Source of the DNA: Algoriphagus sp. TR-M9 | Lineage (GTDB): Bacteria; Bacteroidota; Bacteroidia; Cytophagales; Cyclobacteriaceae | DNA: 64,000 nt | Assembly (NCBI RefSeq): GCF_027594545.1 | Contig: NZ_CP115160.1 | Span: 1,435,001-1,499,000, forward strand | Direction of reading: 5' to 3' | In this document: piece after piece, positions 27,431 to 36,477 of the stretch | Position numbering within the stretch: the stretch's first letter is position 1 | Layout: each line of letters begins with the position of its first letter | Made by a program: the position numbers and the translations under genes | The notes under the pieces: model-generated | The model's database searches: none | Seen by the model: the letters and a program-made list of their open reading frames with translations, nothing else | What the model was told of the DNA's origin: nothing

Positions 27431-28519
27431 ATGGATAAAAAGACAGAGAATATTCTCAGACAAAATAATTTCACACTAGTGAATATTTTTAGTTTGTTAA
27501 AAGCTAAAAGGCTGGTCTTGTTCCTTACAATTGGGGTTTTTATTCTTTTTGGGTGGACTTATTATGTGACTACACCGGACTCTTATGAAACTCACTCCAT
27601 ACTTCTCGTAGAATCACAAAATAGCGCTCAATCTAGCGGCCTTGGCTCTCTGGCTTTAGCGGCGGGAATTTCGGTCGGGGGGAATTCTGCTGAGCAAAAT
27701 GTTCTTGATCCTGCACTTTACCCTATGATCTTACAAAGCAAGCCCTTTTTGAGTGAGCTTATGTACTCCAGGGTAAAGTCGGAACTGTATGAAGATTCGG
27801 TAAGTCTCTACAAATACATGGTGGAGGTAAAGCCACAAAACAGCATCTATAAATTCCTCAAAAGACCCACTTCCATTTTAAGTAGCCCCCTTCAAATAGT
27901 AGATAGCGTGGATGAAAAAGTAATCGATGAAAAACTTATGTACCAGCCTTTGGAAATGTACGTTTTGAGTCAGATTTCTACGCGAATCCAAGCATCACCC
28001 GAGGGAAGACTACTAACTATCAGCACTGAAATGCCGGAGGCTGACTTAGCTTATCAGTTTTCAAAGCTAGTGGAAAACTACCTCATCGAGTACACTACAA
28101 AGTATCTTCAGGAAAAGCAGACTATGCAGGTCGAATATTTGGAGGCCCAATATCTTAAAAGTGAAAAAGGCTTCAAAGAGGCTCAGACGGCCTTGGCTAC
28201 TTTCAGAGAACGAAATCAAGGGATTTATCTAGAAAGCCTGAAAGCCCGGGAGCAGAATTTGAACGCTGACTATAGCCTAAAGTTTGAACTTTACAGGACT
28301 ATAGCACAAGAGCTTGAAATGGCAAAAATCAAATTGAATAGCCAAAAACCTATTTTTTCACCTATAGAGCCTGCCTTTATTCCCAATAGTCCTAGCTCTC
28401 CAAAGTTACTTGTTACGCTAGCCCTGACGATTATGCTTGGGGCAGTGGTTGGGATGATATTGATTTTTGCACTGTACATTAGACAGTATTATCTAATTCA
28501 CAGGGAATCTGAATCTTAA
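27431..28519 (+). CDS. Wzz-type chain-length determinant, no kinase domain (block A)
   Basis: A 362-residue polysaccharide co-polymerase. Membrane helices lie at about residues 28-47 (LVLFLTIGVFILFGWTYYV) and 328-352 (LLVTLALTIMLGAVVGMILIF). They flank a large periplasmic region with a helical, coiled part near 215-310. The PNSPSSPK motif ahead of the second helix is the usual proline-rich signature. There is no cytoplasmic ATPase domain, unlike the Wzc at 45193, so chain-length control in block A may need another kinase or none. The 53-bp gap before it is one of the wider ones in the block. Confidence 0.87.
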   Translation: MDKKTENILRQNNFTLVNIFSLLKAKRLVLFLTIGVFILFGWTYYVTTPDSYETHSILLVESQNSAQSSGLGSLALAAGISVGGNSAEQNVLDPALYPMILQSKPFLSELMYSRVKSELYEDSVSLYKYMVEVKPQNSIYKFLKRPTSILSSPLQIVDSVDEKVIDEKLMYQPLEMYVLSQISTRIQASPEGRLLTISTEMPEADLAYQFSKLVENYLIEYTTKYLQEKQTMQVEYLEAQYLKSEKGFKEAQTALATFRERNQGIYLESLKAREQNLNADYSLKFELYRTIAQELEMAKIKLNSQKPIFSPIEPAFIPNSPSSPKLLVTLALTIMLGAVVGMILIFALYIRQYYLIHRESES

Positions 28520-28522
28520 GAT

Positions 28523-29509
28523 TTGAAGGTCTCCATTATCATTCCATGTTTCAACAATGCAGCGTTAGTTGCTGAGACTTTAACTTCAGTAAAAAATCAA
28601 AGTGCCTCCAATTGGGAGTGTGTACTCGTAGATGATGGATCTACGGATGGATCCTTGGCTGTGGCCCATTCCTTTGCTAAGGAAGAATCCAGGTTTACCG
28701 TGCTCTCCAGACCTGCCTACCTTCCAAAAGGTGCAAATTCGTGTCGTAACTTTGGGGTGTCTAAAAGTACCGGTACGCATTTGGTATTTTTAGATGCAGA
28801 CGATTTGTTGTCGGAGAATTGCATAGAAGTGCGGTGCCATTCCTACCAAGAAGAGGATTTGAAGATTTTTTCTACTGCGCATTTCCAACATTCCATTGCG
28901 CAATCTTCCCCTTTCGTTTCCAGCTTAAATTTAAATTTGGACGCAGCCCGATATCGTGACATGTTTTTAGGGTATTGGATACCTTGGCATGGAAGCAGCG
29001 GGCTATGGAAGCGGGAGTTTTATGAGCAAATAGGTGGATTTGATGAGCGGTTAATGCGCTTCCAAGATGTGGATTTGCATGTTCGAGCCCTTTCCGTTAC
29101 TGGGGTGCAATTTAGTATTGATTACTCTGCAGGATTTACTTCCTATTACCGCAAGTCTGCTTATCATACCCAAGTGAATCTGGAGAAGAGAAGATTCATA
29201 CTTGACCAAGGAATCCAATATTTGGAAAAGCTGGATGGCTTTCTGACAGCAGGTGATCTTCGAAAAACTTCAGGTTTAATGATTTATTTGATGTTTCGCT
29301 TTGAAGAAGTATTTACCGACAAGGATCTGGCAGTAATTAACCGGATGTTCGTCGGTAGTTCGCATAAAGCAAAGCCTGAAGGAGGATTGCAGCTATTGAT
29401 GAGGGTATATTCTAAAGTTTTGACAAAGCCTAGCCGATTGAGGAAATACCTGAGTTTTGCTGTGTACAAAGTGTTTAGTAAGCAAAACAGGGAGAAGTTA
29501 AACCATTGA
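28523..29509 (+). CDS. Glycosyltransferase family 2
   Basis: A 328-residue GT-A enzyme opening VSIIIPCFNNAALVAETL, with DDGSTDGS at 37-44 and metal-binding DADD at 91-94. The acceptor-side region has GSSGLWKREFYEQIGGFDERL. The start is TTG, three bases after the Wzz stop; no nearer ATG would keep the first beta strand. The C-terminal 60 residues are basic and may contact the membrane. It overlaps the next gene's TTG start by four bases. The sugar donor is unknown. Confidence 0.9.
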   Translation: MKVSIIIPCFNNAALVAETLTSVKNQSASNWECVLVDDGSTDGSLAVAHSFAKEESRFTVLSRPAYLPKGANSCRNFGVSKSTGTHLVFLDADDLLSENCIEVRCHSYQEEDLKIFSTAHFQHSIAQSSPFVSSLNLNLDAARYRDMFLGYWIPWHGSSGLWKREFYEQIGGFDERLMRFQDVDLHVRALSVTGVQFSIDYSAGFTSYYRKSAYHTQVNLEKRRFILDQGIQYLEKLDGFLTAGDLRKTSGLMIYLMFRFEEVFTDKDLAVINRMFVGSSHKAKPEGGLQLLMRVYSKVLTKPSRLRKYLSFAVYKVFSKQNREKLNH

Positions 29510-30708
29510 AAGTTTATTATCAAAATATCGAATTTTGGGATTTACTTTCTTTGCCTCTTTACTTTATCTTACTGTACCTAATCCTGGTCAGCATTGCCAA
29601 GGCAGTTCTATTGGAAGACAGGAAGTTTATCAATGTGTACTTTCTGGCTTTGTTGCTTTTTTATTTGTTCATTGGCTTAGTTGATTTTAAGGTAAGATTG
29701 ATTCCATATTTTCCTGACACTAACTTGTTTACCAAGATATTGGAAACAGGAGTGACGCCTTCCAATCAATCCATAGGCGTAAAAATCGGATATAAATTTC
29801 TTGCGATCCCCATTTATTGGCTGTCGCTGAAATCGATTTTCAATTACTTTTTATTTAACGTATTCTTTTTTCAGATAGGGATTATTTTTCTAGCAGGGGC
29901 ATTCAACAGAACCTATGAGATAAAGGATCAACTGGTCCAAAGGTTTTATTTGATATTAGCCTTATTGATGCCATCAGTGATTGTTTACTCATTTACTCCA
30001 CTGCGCGAAAGTTATTTCGTTCTCGCATTAGGGCTGTTTTTCTACGGTCTAACAGGCAAAAATAGAGTCAATATTTTCCTGATTTTGGGAGTGATTCTAG
30101 CTGGAATTCTAAGGATACAGCTATTACTTTATTTTTTCATTGTCTATGTCCTTTTATTAATTAGTAAGCTTAGCCTTAGTCGAAAGACTTTAATTACAAT
30201 AGTAATTGTCAGCGTACCCATTTTATTTTTAGGCTTAAATTTCCTTTCTACCGCTATTCTGAATATTCCGATCTCCCCAAAGAGTCTTGCGCTTTTTCGC
30301 AATATCCAGCGGATGAATTACTTCGAATCTGGTGTGAGCTACCCAGAAGTATTTTGGGAAAATTGGTTTGACCTCATTGTTGATTTTCCGGGTTTGTTTC
30401 TACAGTTCTTACTGGCACCATTTCCGGTGATTATTTTCATTCCATTCTGGACCAAGCTGGCTTACTTTGCAGATGGAATTTATTTATTAGTGATTTTGAC
30501 TATTTGCCTAGGATCAGTGAAATATATCAAAGGTCATGGTTTGTGGCTGATGTACATTCTACTTTATGTAGGCATGTCTTCTTTTTTTGAGTTTCACTTG
30601 CTGGGAGCTGTGAGACATAGATTACCGGCCACTTTATTAATATTGGGCTTGGCCGCCAAAGGGCTTTCTTATTATTTTACTAGTTATAAATGGATTTTCA
30701 GGTTTTAG
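29506..30708 (+). CDS. Polytopic membrane protein, probable Wzy-type polymerase (block A)
   Basis: A 400-residue protein with about ten hydrophobic helices and a larger extracytoplasmic loop near residues 255-290 (NIQRMNYFESGVSYPEVFWE). No family name is certain. Position in an O-unit cluster with a flippase and Wzz, and the absence of another polymerase candidate in block A, point to a Wzy/EpsG-like polymerase. It starts with TTG overlapping the GT2 stop. The end overlaps the following GT2 gene by 19 bases, an unusually long overlap that implies coupled translation. Confidence 0.65.
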   Translation: MKVYYQNIEFWDLLSLPLYFILLYLILVSIAKAVLLEDRKFINVYFLALLLFYLFIGLVDFKVRLIPYFPDTNLFTKILETGVTPSNQSIGVKIGYKFLAIPIYWLSLKSIFNYFLFNVFFFQIGIIFLAGAFNRTYEIKDQLVQRFYLILALLMPSVIVYSFTPLRESYFVLALGLFFYGLTGKNRVNIFLILGVILAGILRIQLLLYFFIVYVLLLISKLSLSRKTLITIVIVSVPILFLGLNFLSTAILNIPISPKSLALFRNIQRMNYFESGVSYPEVFWENWFDLIVDFPGLFLQFLLAPFPVIIFIPFWTKLAYFADGIYLLVILTICLGSVKYIKGHGLWLMYILLYVGMSSFFEFHLLGAVRHRLPATLLILGLAAKGLSYYFTSYKWIFRF

Positions 30709-31445
30709 TTTCTACCATGAATCCAGATCCAAGGCCTTTTCAGGATTTGGGCGTACCTGCAGTGGTTATATCACAAAATTCCAGTGATACAAAGGAGACC
30801 AGGGGCAAAGTGCGTTTTCTGTCATTTAATGAGCGTGGATTATCTAAAAGTAGAAACAGGGCGATAGAGCATGCAGATGCCGAAATTGCCTTGATAGCTG
30901 ATGATGATGTTACATTTTGTGAAAATTTTCAAGAAAAAATTAGTAATGGATTTAAGCAATATCCTGAAGCTGACATACTCACATTCAAGATATTAACGCC
31001 AGAAGGACAACCTTACAAAGGATATTTAACCCAAACATTTAAGCATAATCGGAGTAGCATTTTCAAAGTTTCTTCCGTTGAGATGGTAGTGAGGCCAGAG
31101 AGGCTTCGAAAAGAAGGCATTCGGTTTGATGAAAATTTCGGTCTAGGTGCCACATACCCAAGCGGAGAAGAAATGATTTTTCTAAATGATGCCTTAAACA
31201 AAGGACTGTCCATTTACTATGTGCCCGAATATATCGTGTGCCATCCATTAGAAAGCTCAGGCAAGATTTTGGATGAAAATTATTTTCGAAGCAAGGGCGC
31301 TTTAATTCGAAGATTATATGGAGATTCTATACATTTGGGCCTTGGTTTTGCGTTTTTGATAAAGCAAGTGTTGAAACCTCAAAGATCCATCTCACTGTTT
31401 AAAGCTATTAAAGAAATTCTAAAAGGATTTAATTCAATCTCCTGA
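30690..31445 (+). CDS. Short GT2-like glycosyltransferase
   Basis: A 251-residue GT-A-like protein. It opens DFQVLVSTMNPDPRPF instead of the usual SIIIP start. It has the nucleotide-binding NERGLSKSRNRAIEHA and an acidic DDD at 71-73 as the metal motif, then GLGATYPSGEEMIFLNDAL as the acceptor-side acidic region. The N-terminal half is compressed relative to standard GT2 proteins. It overlaps the polymerase candidate by 19 bases. It probably adds one sugar in block A; confidence in the fold is good, the substrate is open. Confidence 0.8.
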   Translation: MDFQVLVSTMNPDPRPFQDLGVPAVVISQNSSDTKETRGKVRFLSFNERGLSKSRNRAIEHADAEIALIADDDVTFCENFQEKISNGFKQYPEADILTFKILTPEGQPYKGYLTQTFKHNRSSIFKVSSVEMVVRPERLRKEGIRFDENFGLGATYPSGEEMIFLNDALNKGLSIYYVPEYIVCHPLESSGKILDENYFRSKGALIRRLYGDSIHLGLGFAFLIKQVLKPQRSISLFKAIKEILKGFNSIS

Positions 31446-31450
31446 TTTTA

Positions 31451-32206
31451 ATGCTAGTTTCAATAATCACCCCGGTACATAATGCTTATTCGCATATAGA
31501 AGATACCATTCAATCTGTACTGAACCAGACTTTTTCGGATTGGGAGTTGATCCTAGTCGACGATTATTCTACTGATCGGGGAATGCATATTTTGAATAAA
31601 TATGAGCAATTGGATTCCAGAATTCATATCTACGAAAACTCCTATAACCTTGGCGCTGCCCTCAGTAGAAATAGGGGGATTGAAAAAGCACAGGGGCGTT
31701 ATATTGCATTTTTGGATAGTGATGACTTATGGGAACCCACCAAACTGGAAGAGCAAGTGAAGTTCATGCAGGATAATAACTATGCCTTTACCTTTACAGG
31801 TTACCATAAGTTTCGGGAGACGGAGATCATAGGTGAGCATGAAGTGCCTGCAAAGGTTACGCATGAGGAGCTACTGAAAACTTGTTCCATAGGTTGTCTT
31901 ACGGCCATGTATGACACGGATCAGCTTGGCAAAGTATATATGCCTGAAATTTCCAAAAGGCAGGATTTTGCTCTTTGGCTGAAAATCCTCAAAGAGATAC
32001 CTTATGCGTATGCCATACAAAAACCTCTGGCAAAATACAGGCTCAGGGGCGATTCCATTTCTGGAAACAAACTGAAGGCAGCTAAGTACCAATGGAGAGT
32101 TTATCGAGAGTTTGAGCATTTGAATTTTTTTCAGTCTTGTTATTACTTCTCCCATTACGCAGTTTTTGGGGTGCTTAAAACTTACCTGCACAAAGCAAAG
32201 AAATAG
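31451..32206 (+). CDS. Glycosyltransferase family 2 (TuaG-like)
   Basis: A 251-residue GT-A enzyme. It opens VSIITPVHNAYSHIEDTI, with DDYSTD at 37-42, the NLGAALSRNRGIEKAQGRYIAFLDSDD block (DSDD at 89-92) and KRQDFALWLKIL on the acceptor side. The size and the LDSDDLW sequence resemble teichuronic-acid GT TuaG and related Bacteroidota enzymes. It starts with ATG six bases after the previous gene, with the next gene two bases on. The sugar cannot be told. Confidence 0.9.
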   Translation: MLVSIITPVHNAYSHIEDTIQSVLNQTFSDWELILVDDYSTDRGMHILNKYEQLDSRIHIYENSYNLGAALSRNRGIEKAQGRYIAFLDSDDLWEPTKLEEQVKFMQDNNYAFTFTGYHKFRETEIIGEHEVPAKVTHEELLKTCSIGCLTAMYDTDQLGKVYMPEISKRQDFALWLKILKEIPYAYAIQKPLAKYRLRGDSISGNKLKAAKYQWRVYREFEHLNFFQSCYYFSHYAVFGVLKTYLHKAKK

Positions 32207-32208
32207 TC

Positions 32209-33072
32209 TTGTCAGCCATTCTTATATCAGTCATTATCCCTGTCTATAGAGATTGGACTCGTTTGAAGATTTGCCTGGATGCACTGGAGGAGCAAATTGA
32301 TCCTACTGGTTTTGAGGTGATTGTAATTAATAATGATCCAACAGACCAGACCACATTGACAAGGCCCTATTCCTTCCCGCTGGCTATAAATATAGAGGGG
32401 AAACCAGGGTCCTATGCTGCAAGGAACAAGGGACTTCAAAAGGCAAAAGGTGAAGCGCTATTATTTACAGATTCGGATTGTATCCCTGACCGTGACTGGA
32501 TAGCGGAGGCGAAAAAAATAACTCAAAGCAATCCGCCTGGGCTATTTGCTGGGAAAATTGAGCTGTTTTCTGAGTTTTCCAATCGGTATGTGGAATTTGA
32601 AAAGGTATTTGCGTTTCCCAATAAAAACTATGTAGCTACTCAGAATTTTGGGGTAACTGCAAACTTACTGGTACATAGAGAAGTACTGAGAAAAATTGGA
32701 GGGTTTAACGCCAGCCTTATGACCGGAGGCGATGCGGACTTTTGCAATCGTGGAGTGAATGAAGGTTTTCCAATCCTATACTGTCCAGAGCTCAAGGTGG
32801 GGCATCCAGCTAGAGGTAGTTGGCAATCGTTTAGAACTAAAGCGTTACGTTTCGGGGGAAGATTACCAGCCAGTAACAATTCTTTTATTATGTGGTTAAA
32901 GCTATTAGGCAAGTTCAGAATAAGAAAAGACGACATAGCGCTCATCAGTAGTCTTCCTGGAATTAGTTTTTCTCAGAAAGTTGATTTTTTCTTTATCAAG
33001 CAGCGCATGAGGTGGGTGGAAGCTATGGAGTCAGTGAGAGTTTATTTGGGTAAAGATCCAGGCAGAAAGTAG
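32209..33072 (+). CDS. Glycosyltransferase family 2
   Basis: A 287-residue GT-A enzyme. It opens SVIIPVYRDWTRLKICLDAL, with GSYAARNKGLQKAKGEA and metal-binding DSD at 88-90, then MTGGDADFCNRGV. It is a paralogue of the GT2 at 26511, sharing block order, length and the YRDW/FRDW and GSYAARN signatures. They may add the same sugar type in two linkages or have arisen by in-cluster duplication. It starts with TTG, two bases after the previous stop. Confidence 0.9.
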   Translation: MSAILISVIIPVYRDWTRLKICLDALEEQIDPTGFEVIVINNDPTDQTTLTRPYSFPLAINIEGKPGSYAARNKGLQKAKGEALLFTDSDCIPDRDWIAEAKKITQSNPPGLFAGKIELFSEFSNRYVEFEKVFAFPNKNYVATQNFGVTANLLVHREVLRKIGGFNASLMTGGDADFCNRGVNEGFPILYCPELKVGHPARGSWQSFRTKALRFGGRLPASNNSFIMWLKLLGKFRIRKDDIALISSLPGISFSQKVDFFFIKQRMRWVEAMESVRVYLGKDPGRK

Positions 33073-33111
33073 TGGTTATAAAGGAGATGGGGAATATTTA
33101 TATTAATACGA

Positions 33112-34836
33112 GTGGGGAGAGATAGCTTTTCGATCAAGCATATTCGAGGGATTCTACTGATTCTATGCTTATTAAACCTTTGTTATACAGGGGATGCCCA
33201 AATTCTAAATGCAGACACACCGGTTTTAGAGGAATTTTTGAGAAGAAAGCAGCTTCAGGGAGAATATTCTGCTGATTATTCATTCCAGCTAAGGCCTTTT
33301 TTTTTATCGCCAAAAGATTCCAACGAATCCGTTCAAACTGTATTAAATTATTGGAAGGGAGAGAAGCCAGTAGAAAAAAAGAATGTCCAGTTCAGGTTCC
33401 TGCCATTAATAGCTACCACGGAAATCAATACCAAAATGCCCTACGGATGGGGCAATAAACTCATGGTTCCCAATGTAGGTTTGCAGACCTACCTTAGTAC
33501 CGGTTTTTATGCACGGTTTCACCTGCTTGAAGTCCAGTTCCAACCTGAATATATTTTTGCGCAGAACAAATCCTACCAAGGGTTTGGAACGAACTTTACC
33601 AGCAGACAGAAATATGCCAGATTTTTTTATTGGAACAATGGAGATAATCCCGAAAGGTTTAGCGATCAAGCCATTTCAAAATTTTGGTGGGGGCAGTCCA
33701 GTGCCAATTTAGTAGCGGGTCCCATAGCGTTGGGAATTTCTACCCAGAATATTTGGTGGGGTCCAGGACAATTTAATTCATTGATATTTAGCGACAATGC
33801 ACAAGGCTTTCCGCATATACATCTAACTACAAGAAAGCCACTGCGTACTTTCGCGGGTAATTTTGAGGCTCAGGTTATTATGGGCCGCCTGGAAAATAGC
33901 GGTTTAGCGCCCAGTCAAAATGAGGAATACAATAGTATGTATTTTAGGAAGTTTGACGGGGACTGGCGATACCTGAATGGAATGCACATCACCTATAATC
34001 CGTCTTTTTTACCAAATTTGTTTTTAGGATTTAACCGTACATTTCAGCAGTACAACAAGTATAGGGTAAAGGATTTTGATGGGTATTTCCCTATTTTTGA
34101 AGTCTTCCAGAAAAAGACACTTTTTGAAAATGGCAATTCCGTAATTTATGACAGTAATGGACAGGATCAGCAAGTCACTGTTTCATTTCGGTATTTGGTG
34201 CCAAAGGGTCAATTTGAAATTTACGGCGAATTTGGTAGGAGAGACCACTCCTACGATTGGAGGGATTTTATCTTGAATCCTGAGCATGCGAGAGCTTATT
34301 TATTTGGATTCCAGAAAGTTTTTGGCCTGTCAGAAAAAGACGAATACATACAAGTAAGGGGCGAGCTGACCCATCAACAAGAATCTGTAAATCGATATGC
34401 AAGGTATCCGGGCCTGATCGGAAACCAGACTTGGCACACCCATGGACTGGCCAGAGGATTTGTGAATTATGGACAAACTCTTGGCGTAGGTAGTGGCGTA
34501 GGATCGAATGTGCAAACTTTGGAAATAGCTAAGGTCAAGGGATTAAACAAAAGAGGGATACTTCTGGAACGCTTAGAAAATAACCAAGACTTCTTTTACC
34601 GTTCCTTTGGACAAGTAGAGAGTAGACGCCCTTGGATTGATTTCAGCTTAGGTCTTTTATGGGATCAGCAGTGGAACAACCTTATTATCAGCGGGAAAAC
34701 GCAGCTAATCAAAAGCTTTAATTATCAATGGGAAAAAGGAGATGGTGGATCAAGTGATTTTCCACAGGGATATAACCCCTTTGCATTTTATGGATCTGTT
34801 GATTTGATCTATAGAATAGGCGGCTCTAAGAATTAA
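33112..34836 (+). CDS. Wzi-like capsule assembly outer-membrane protein
   Basis: A 574-residue beta-barrel protein. The GTG start is followed by a signal peptide (IRGILLILCLLNLCYTGDAQ, cleavage near residue 31). The mature part is rich in alternating aromatic beta strands. Wzi-family blocks such as GPIALGISTQNIWWGPGQFNSLIFSDNAQGFPH, and ARAYLFGFQKVF near the end, are clear. E. coli Wzi is a surface lectin that holds capsule at the outer membrane; this larger Bacteroidota version likely does the same for the block A polymer. It is the last gene of block A. No hairpin terminator follows, only the block B promoter. Confidence 0.87.
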   Translation: MGRDSFSIKHIRGILLILCLLNLCYTGDAQILNADTPVLEEFLRRKQLQGEYSADYSFQLRPFFLSPKDSNESVQTVLNYWKGEKPVEKKNVQFRFLPLIATTEINTKMPYGWGNKLMVPNVGLQTYLSTGFYARFHLLEVQFQPEYIFAQNKSYQGFGTNFTSRQKYARFFYWNNGDNPERFSDQAISKFWWGQSSANLVAGPIALGISTQNIWWGPGQFNSLIFSDNAQGFPHIHLTTRKPLRTFAGNFEAQVIMGRLENSGLAPSQNEEYNSMYFRKFDGDWRYLNGMHITYNPSFLPNLFLGFNRTFQQYNKYRVKDFDGYFPIFEVFQKKTLFENGNSVIYDSNGQDQQVTVSFRYLVPKGQFEIYGEFGRRDHSYDWRDFILNPEHARAYLFGFQKVFGLSEKDEYIQVRGELTHQQESVNRYARYPGLIGNQTWHTHGLARGFVNYGQTLGVGSGVGSNVQTLEIAKVKGLNKRGILLERLENNQDFFYRSFGQVESRRPWIDFSLGLLWDQQWNNLIISGKTQLIKSFNYQWEKGDGGSSDFPQGYNPFAFYGSVDLIYRIGGSKN

Positions 34837-34864
34837 TTCTTCATTTTTTTTCTTACAAATTCTG

Positions 34865-34914
34865 TTAGTTTTGCCCTCTATTTGAAATGAGTAATTTTGG
34901 TACTCATTTAGATC
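34865..34914 (+). promoter_or_regulatory. Polysaccharide block B promoter with operator-like inverted repeat
   Basis: TTTG at 34870-34873, an 18-base spacer, then TAATTTTG at 34892-34899 (perfect TAnnTTTG). The inverted repeat TGAGTA-N7-TACTCA at 34888-34906 (8+8 if flanks are counted) covers the -7 box. TTAGTTTTnCC begins exactly 21 bases before AATGAGTA, as in the block A copy at 17431. Transcription would start near 34906, giving a leader of about 190 bases that contains the 22-nt element. The better -33 box suggests a stronger basal promoter than the block A copy. Confidence 0.8.
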
Positions 34915-35011
34915 AAATTAATCTTTTTATTTCAGAGCTAAGCCTACTTCCAAGCATTGTGATTGATGAGGCAAGTAGTTCTTTTTTGAGCATTCTAGGG
35001 CTAAGTTTTGG

Positions 35012-35033
35012 GACTGACAGGGCGAAGCTGTAT
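35012..35033 (+). promoter_or_regulatory. Conserved 22-nt leader element, copy B
   Basis: GACTGA-C-AGGGCGAAGCTGTAT, one base different from the copy at 18054-18075 and 66 bases before the ATG of the UDP-HexNAc dehydrogenase. In this copy ACAG can pair with CTGT around GGCGAAG, forming a small hairpin. It is in a leader with no competing gene, so it acts on RNA or on the elongating polymerase if it acts at all. Confidence 0.7.
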
Positions 35034-35099
35034 CTCGTAAATGATGAATTATAAGGAAACTCTGCTGCTGCGAATTTTCCTCCAAACAATTAACATTCA

Positions 35100-36401
35100 A
35101 TGAATCAAGAGTTAGAAAATATTAAAATTGCTGTCATTGGCTTAGGCTACGTAGGTTTGCCCCTCGCAGTAGAATTTGCAAAAAAATATCCTACGATCGG
35201 TTTTGATATAGATCAGAATCGAGTAGAAGAACTGAAAGCAGGAAGGGACAAAACGCTTGAAGTTGAGGACGAAATGTTGCAGGCAGTTCTTGCCAAAGAT
35301 AGTTCTAGCTTAGCTTTAACTGGGCTGTATCCTACAAATGATTCTCAGGATCTTGCAGATTGCAATGTTTACATAGTCACTGTCCCCACCCCAACAGATA
35401 GGCATAATCGTCCGGTACTGACGCCCATGTTGAAGGCATCTGAGAACATCGCCAAGTATCTGAAGAAAGGCGATGTGGTGATCTATGAATCTACGGTTTA
35501 CCCAGGAGTGACCGAGGAAGAGTGTGTGCCTGTATTGGAGCAGAGATCAGGGCTGAAGTTCAATGAGGACTTTTATGCTGGATACTCGCCAGAGCGCATA
35601 AACCCTGGGGACAAAGAGCACACCGTAGCTAAGATTCTGAAAGTGACTTCAGGTTCTACTCCAGAGGCTGCTGATTTTGTAGACAAGCTCTACCAAACGG
35701 TAATCACTGCTGGCACACATAAAGCTTCGTCCATTAAAGTAGCAGAAGCGGCCAAAGTAATAGAAAACTCCCAGCGGGATATCAATATTGCATTTGTAAA
35801 TGAGCTTTCGAAGATTTTTAACTTGATGGATATTGATACCAATGAGGTGTTGGAAGCGGCAGGCACCAAGTGGAACTTTCTGAAATTCAAACCGGGGTTA
35901 GTAGGAGGACATTGCATAGGCGTAGATCCATTTTACCTGGCACAGAAGGCGCAAGAGCTAGGCTATCATCCCGAAATCATTTTGGCAGGCCGCCGGCTTA
36001 ATGACAGTATGGGCAAGCATGTGGCTACAGAGGTAGTCAAACTAATGATGCGCAAAGATCTCAAAGTGATTGATGCAAAAGTGTTGATTTTAGGCTTTAC
36101 TTTTAAGGAAGACTGTCCAGATGTGAGGAACACCAGAGTGATCGATATCTACCGCGAGCTAAAAACTTACGATATGGAAGTGGACGTCTATGATCCATGG
36201 GCAAATGCAGAGGAAGTAATGCATGAGTATGGGGTGGAGATCATTTCCGGTGAAAAACTTGAATTGGTTTCTTATTCTGCCGTGATTTTGGCAGTAGCGC
36301 ATAAGGAATTCTTGAATTTTCAAATCGAAAAATCTGATCAACAAGTGGTTTATGATGTGAAAGGGGTTTTGAAGAAGGGGCAAGTAGATTCTCGGCTCTA
36401 A
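35100..36401 (+). CDS. UDP-N-acetylhexosamine dehydrogenase (WbpO/TviB type)
   Basis: A nucleotide-sugar dehydrogenase of 433 residues that most likely oxidises UDP-GlcNAc or UDP-GalNAc to the uronic acid. It has the NAD-binding IGLGYVGLPLAVEFAKKY, a YSPERINPGDKEH block, the AKVIENSQRDINIAFVNEL helix and the catalytic Cys272 in GLVGGHCIGVDPFYLA. The C-terminal LGFTFKEDCPDVRNTRV is typical of the WbpO/VipA/TviB group rather than UDP-glucose dehydrogenase. An in-frame TAA three codons upstream fixes the ATG. It is the first gene of block B, behind the shared promoter and leader element. Confidence 0.9.
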   Translation: MNQELENIKIAVIGLGYVGLPLAVEFAKKYPTIGFDIDQNRVEELKAGRDKTLEVEDEMLQAVLAKDSSSLALTGLYPTNDSQDLADCNVYIVTVPTPTDRHNRPVLTPMLKASENIAKYLKKGDVVIYESTVYPGVTEEECVPVLEQRSGLKFNEDFYAGYSPERINPGDKEHTVAKILKVTSGSTPEAADFVDKLYQTVITAGTHKASSIKVAEAAKVIENSQRDINIAFVNELSKIFNLMDIDTNEVLEAAGTKWNFLKFKPGLVGGHCIGVDPFYLAQKAQELGYHPEIILAGRRLNDSMGKHVATEVVKLMMRKDLKVIDAKVLILGFTFKEDCPDVRNTRVIDIYRELKTYDMEVDVYDPWANAEEVMHEYGVEIISGEKLELVSYSAVILAVAHKEFLNFQIEKSDQQVVYDVKGVLKKGQVDSRL

Positions 36402-36477
36402 TCTATCTTTTTAATAAGTGTTCCCATATACAGTATATGTTTATCTTTGAGAATAGAGACCTCATTAGGAGCATTCA

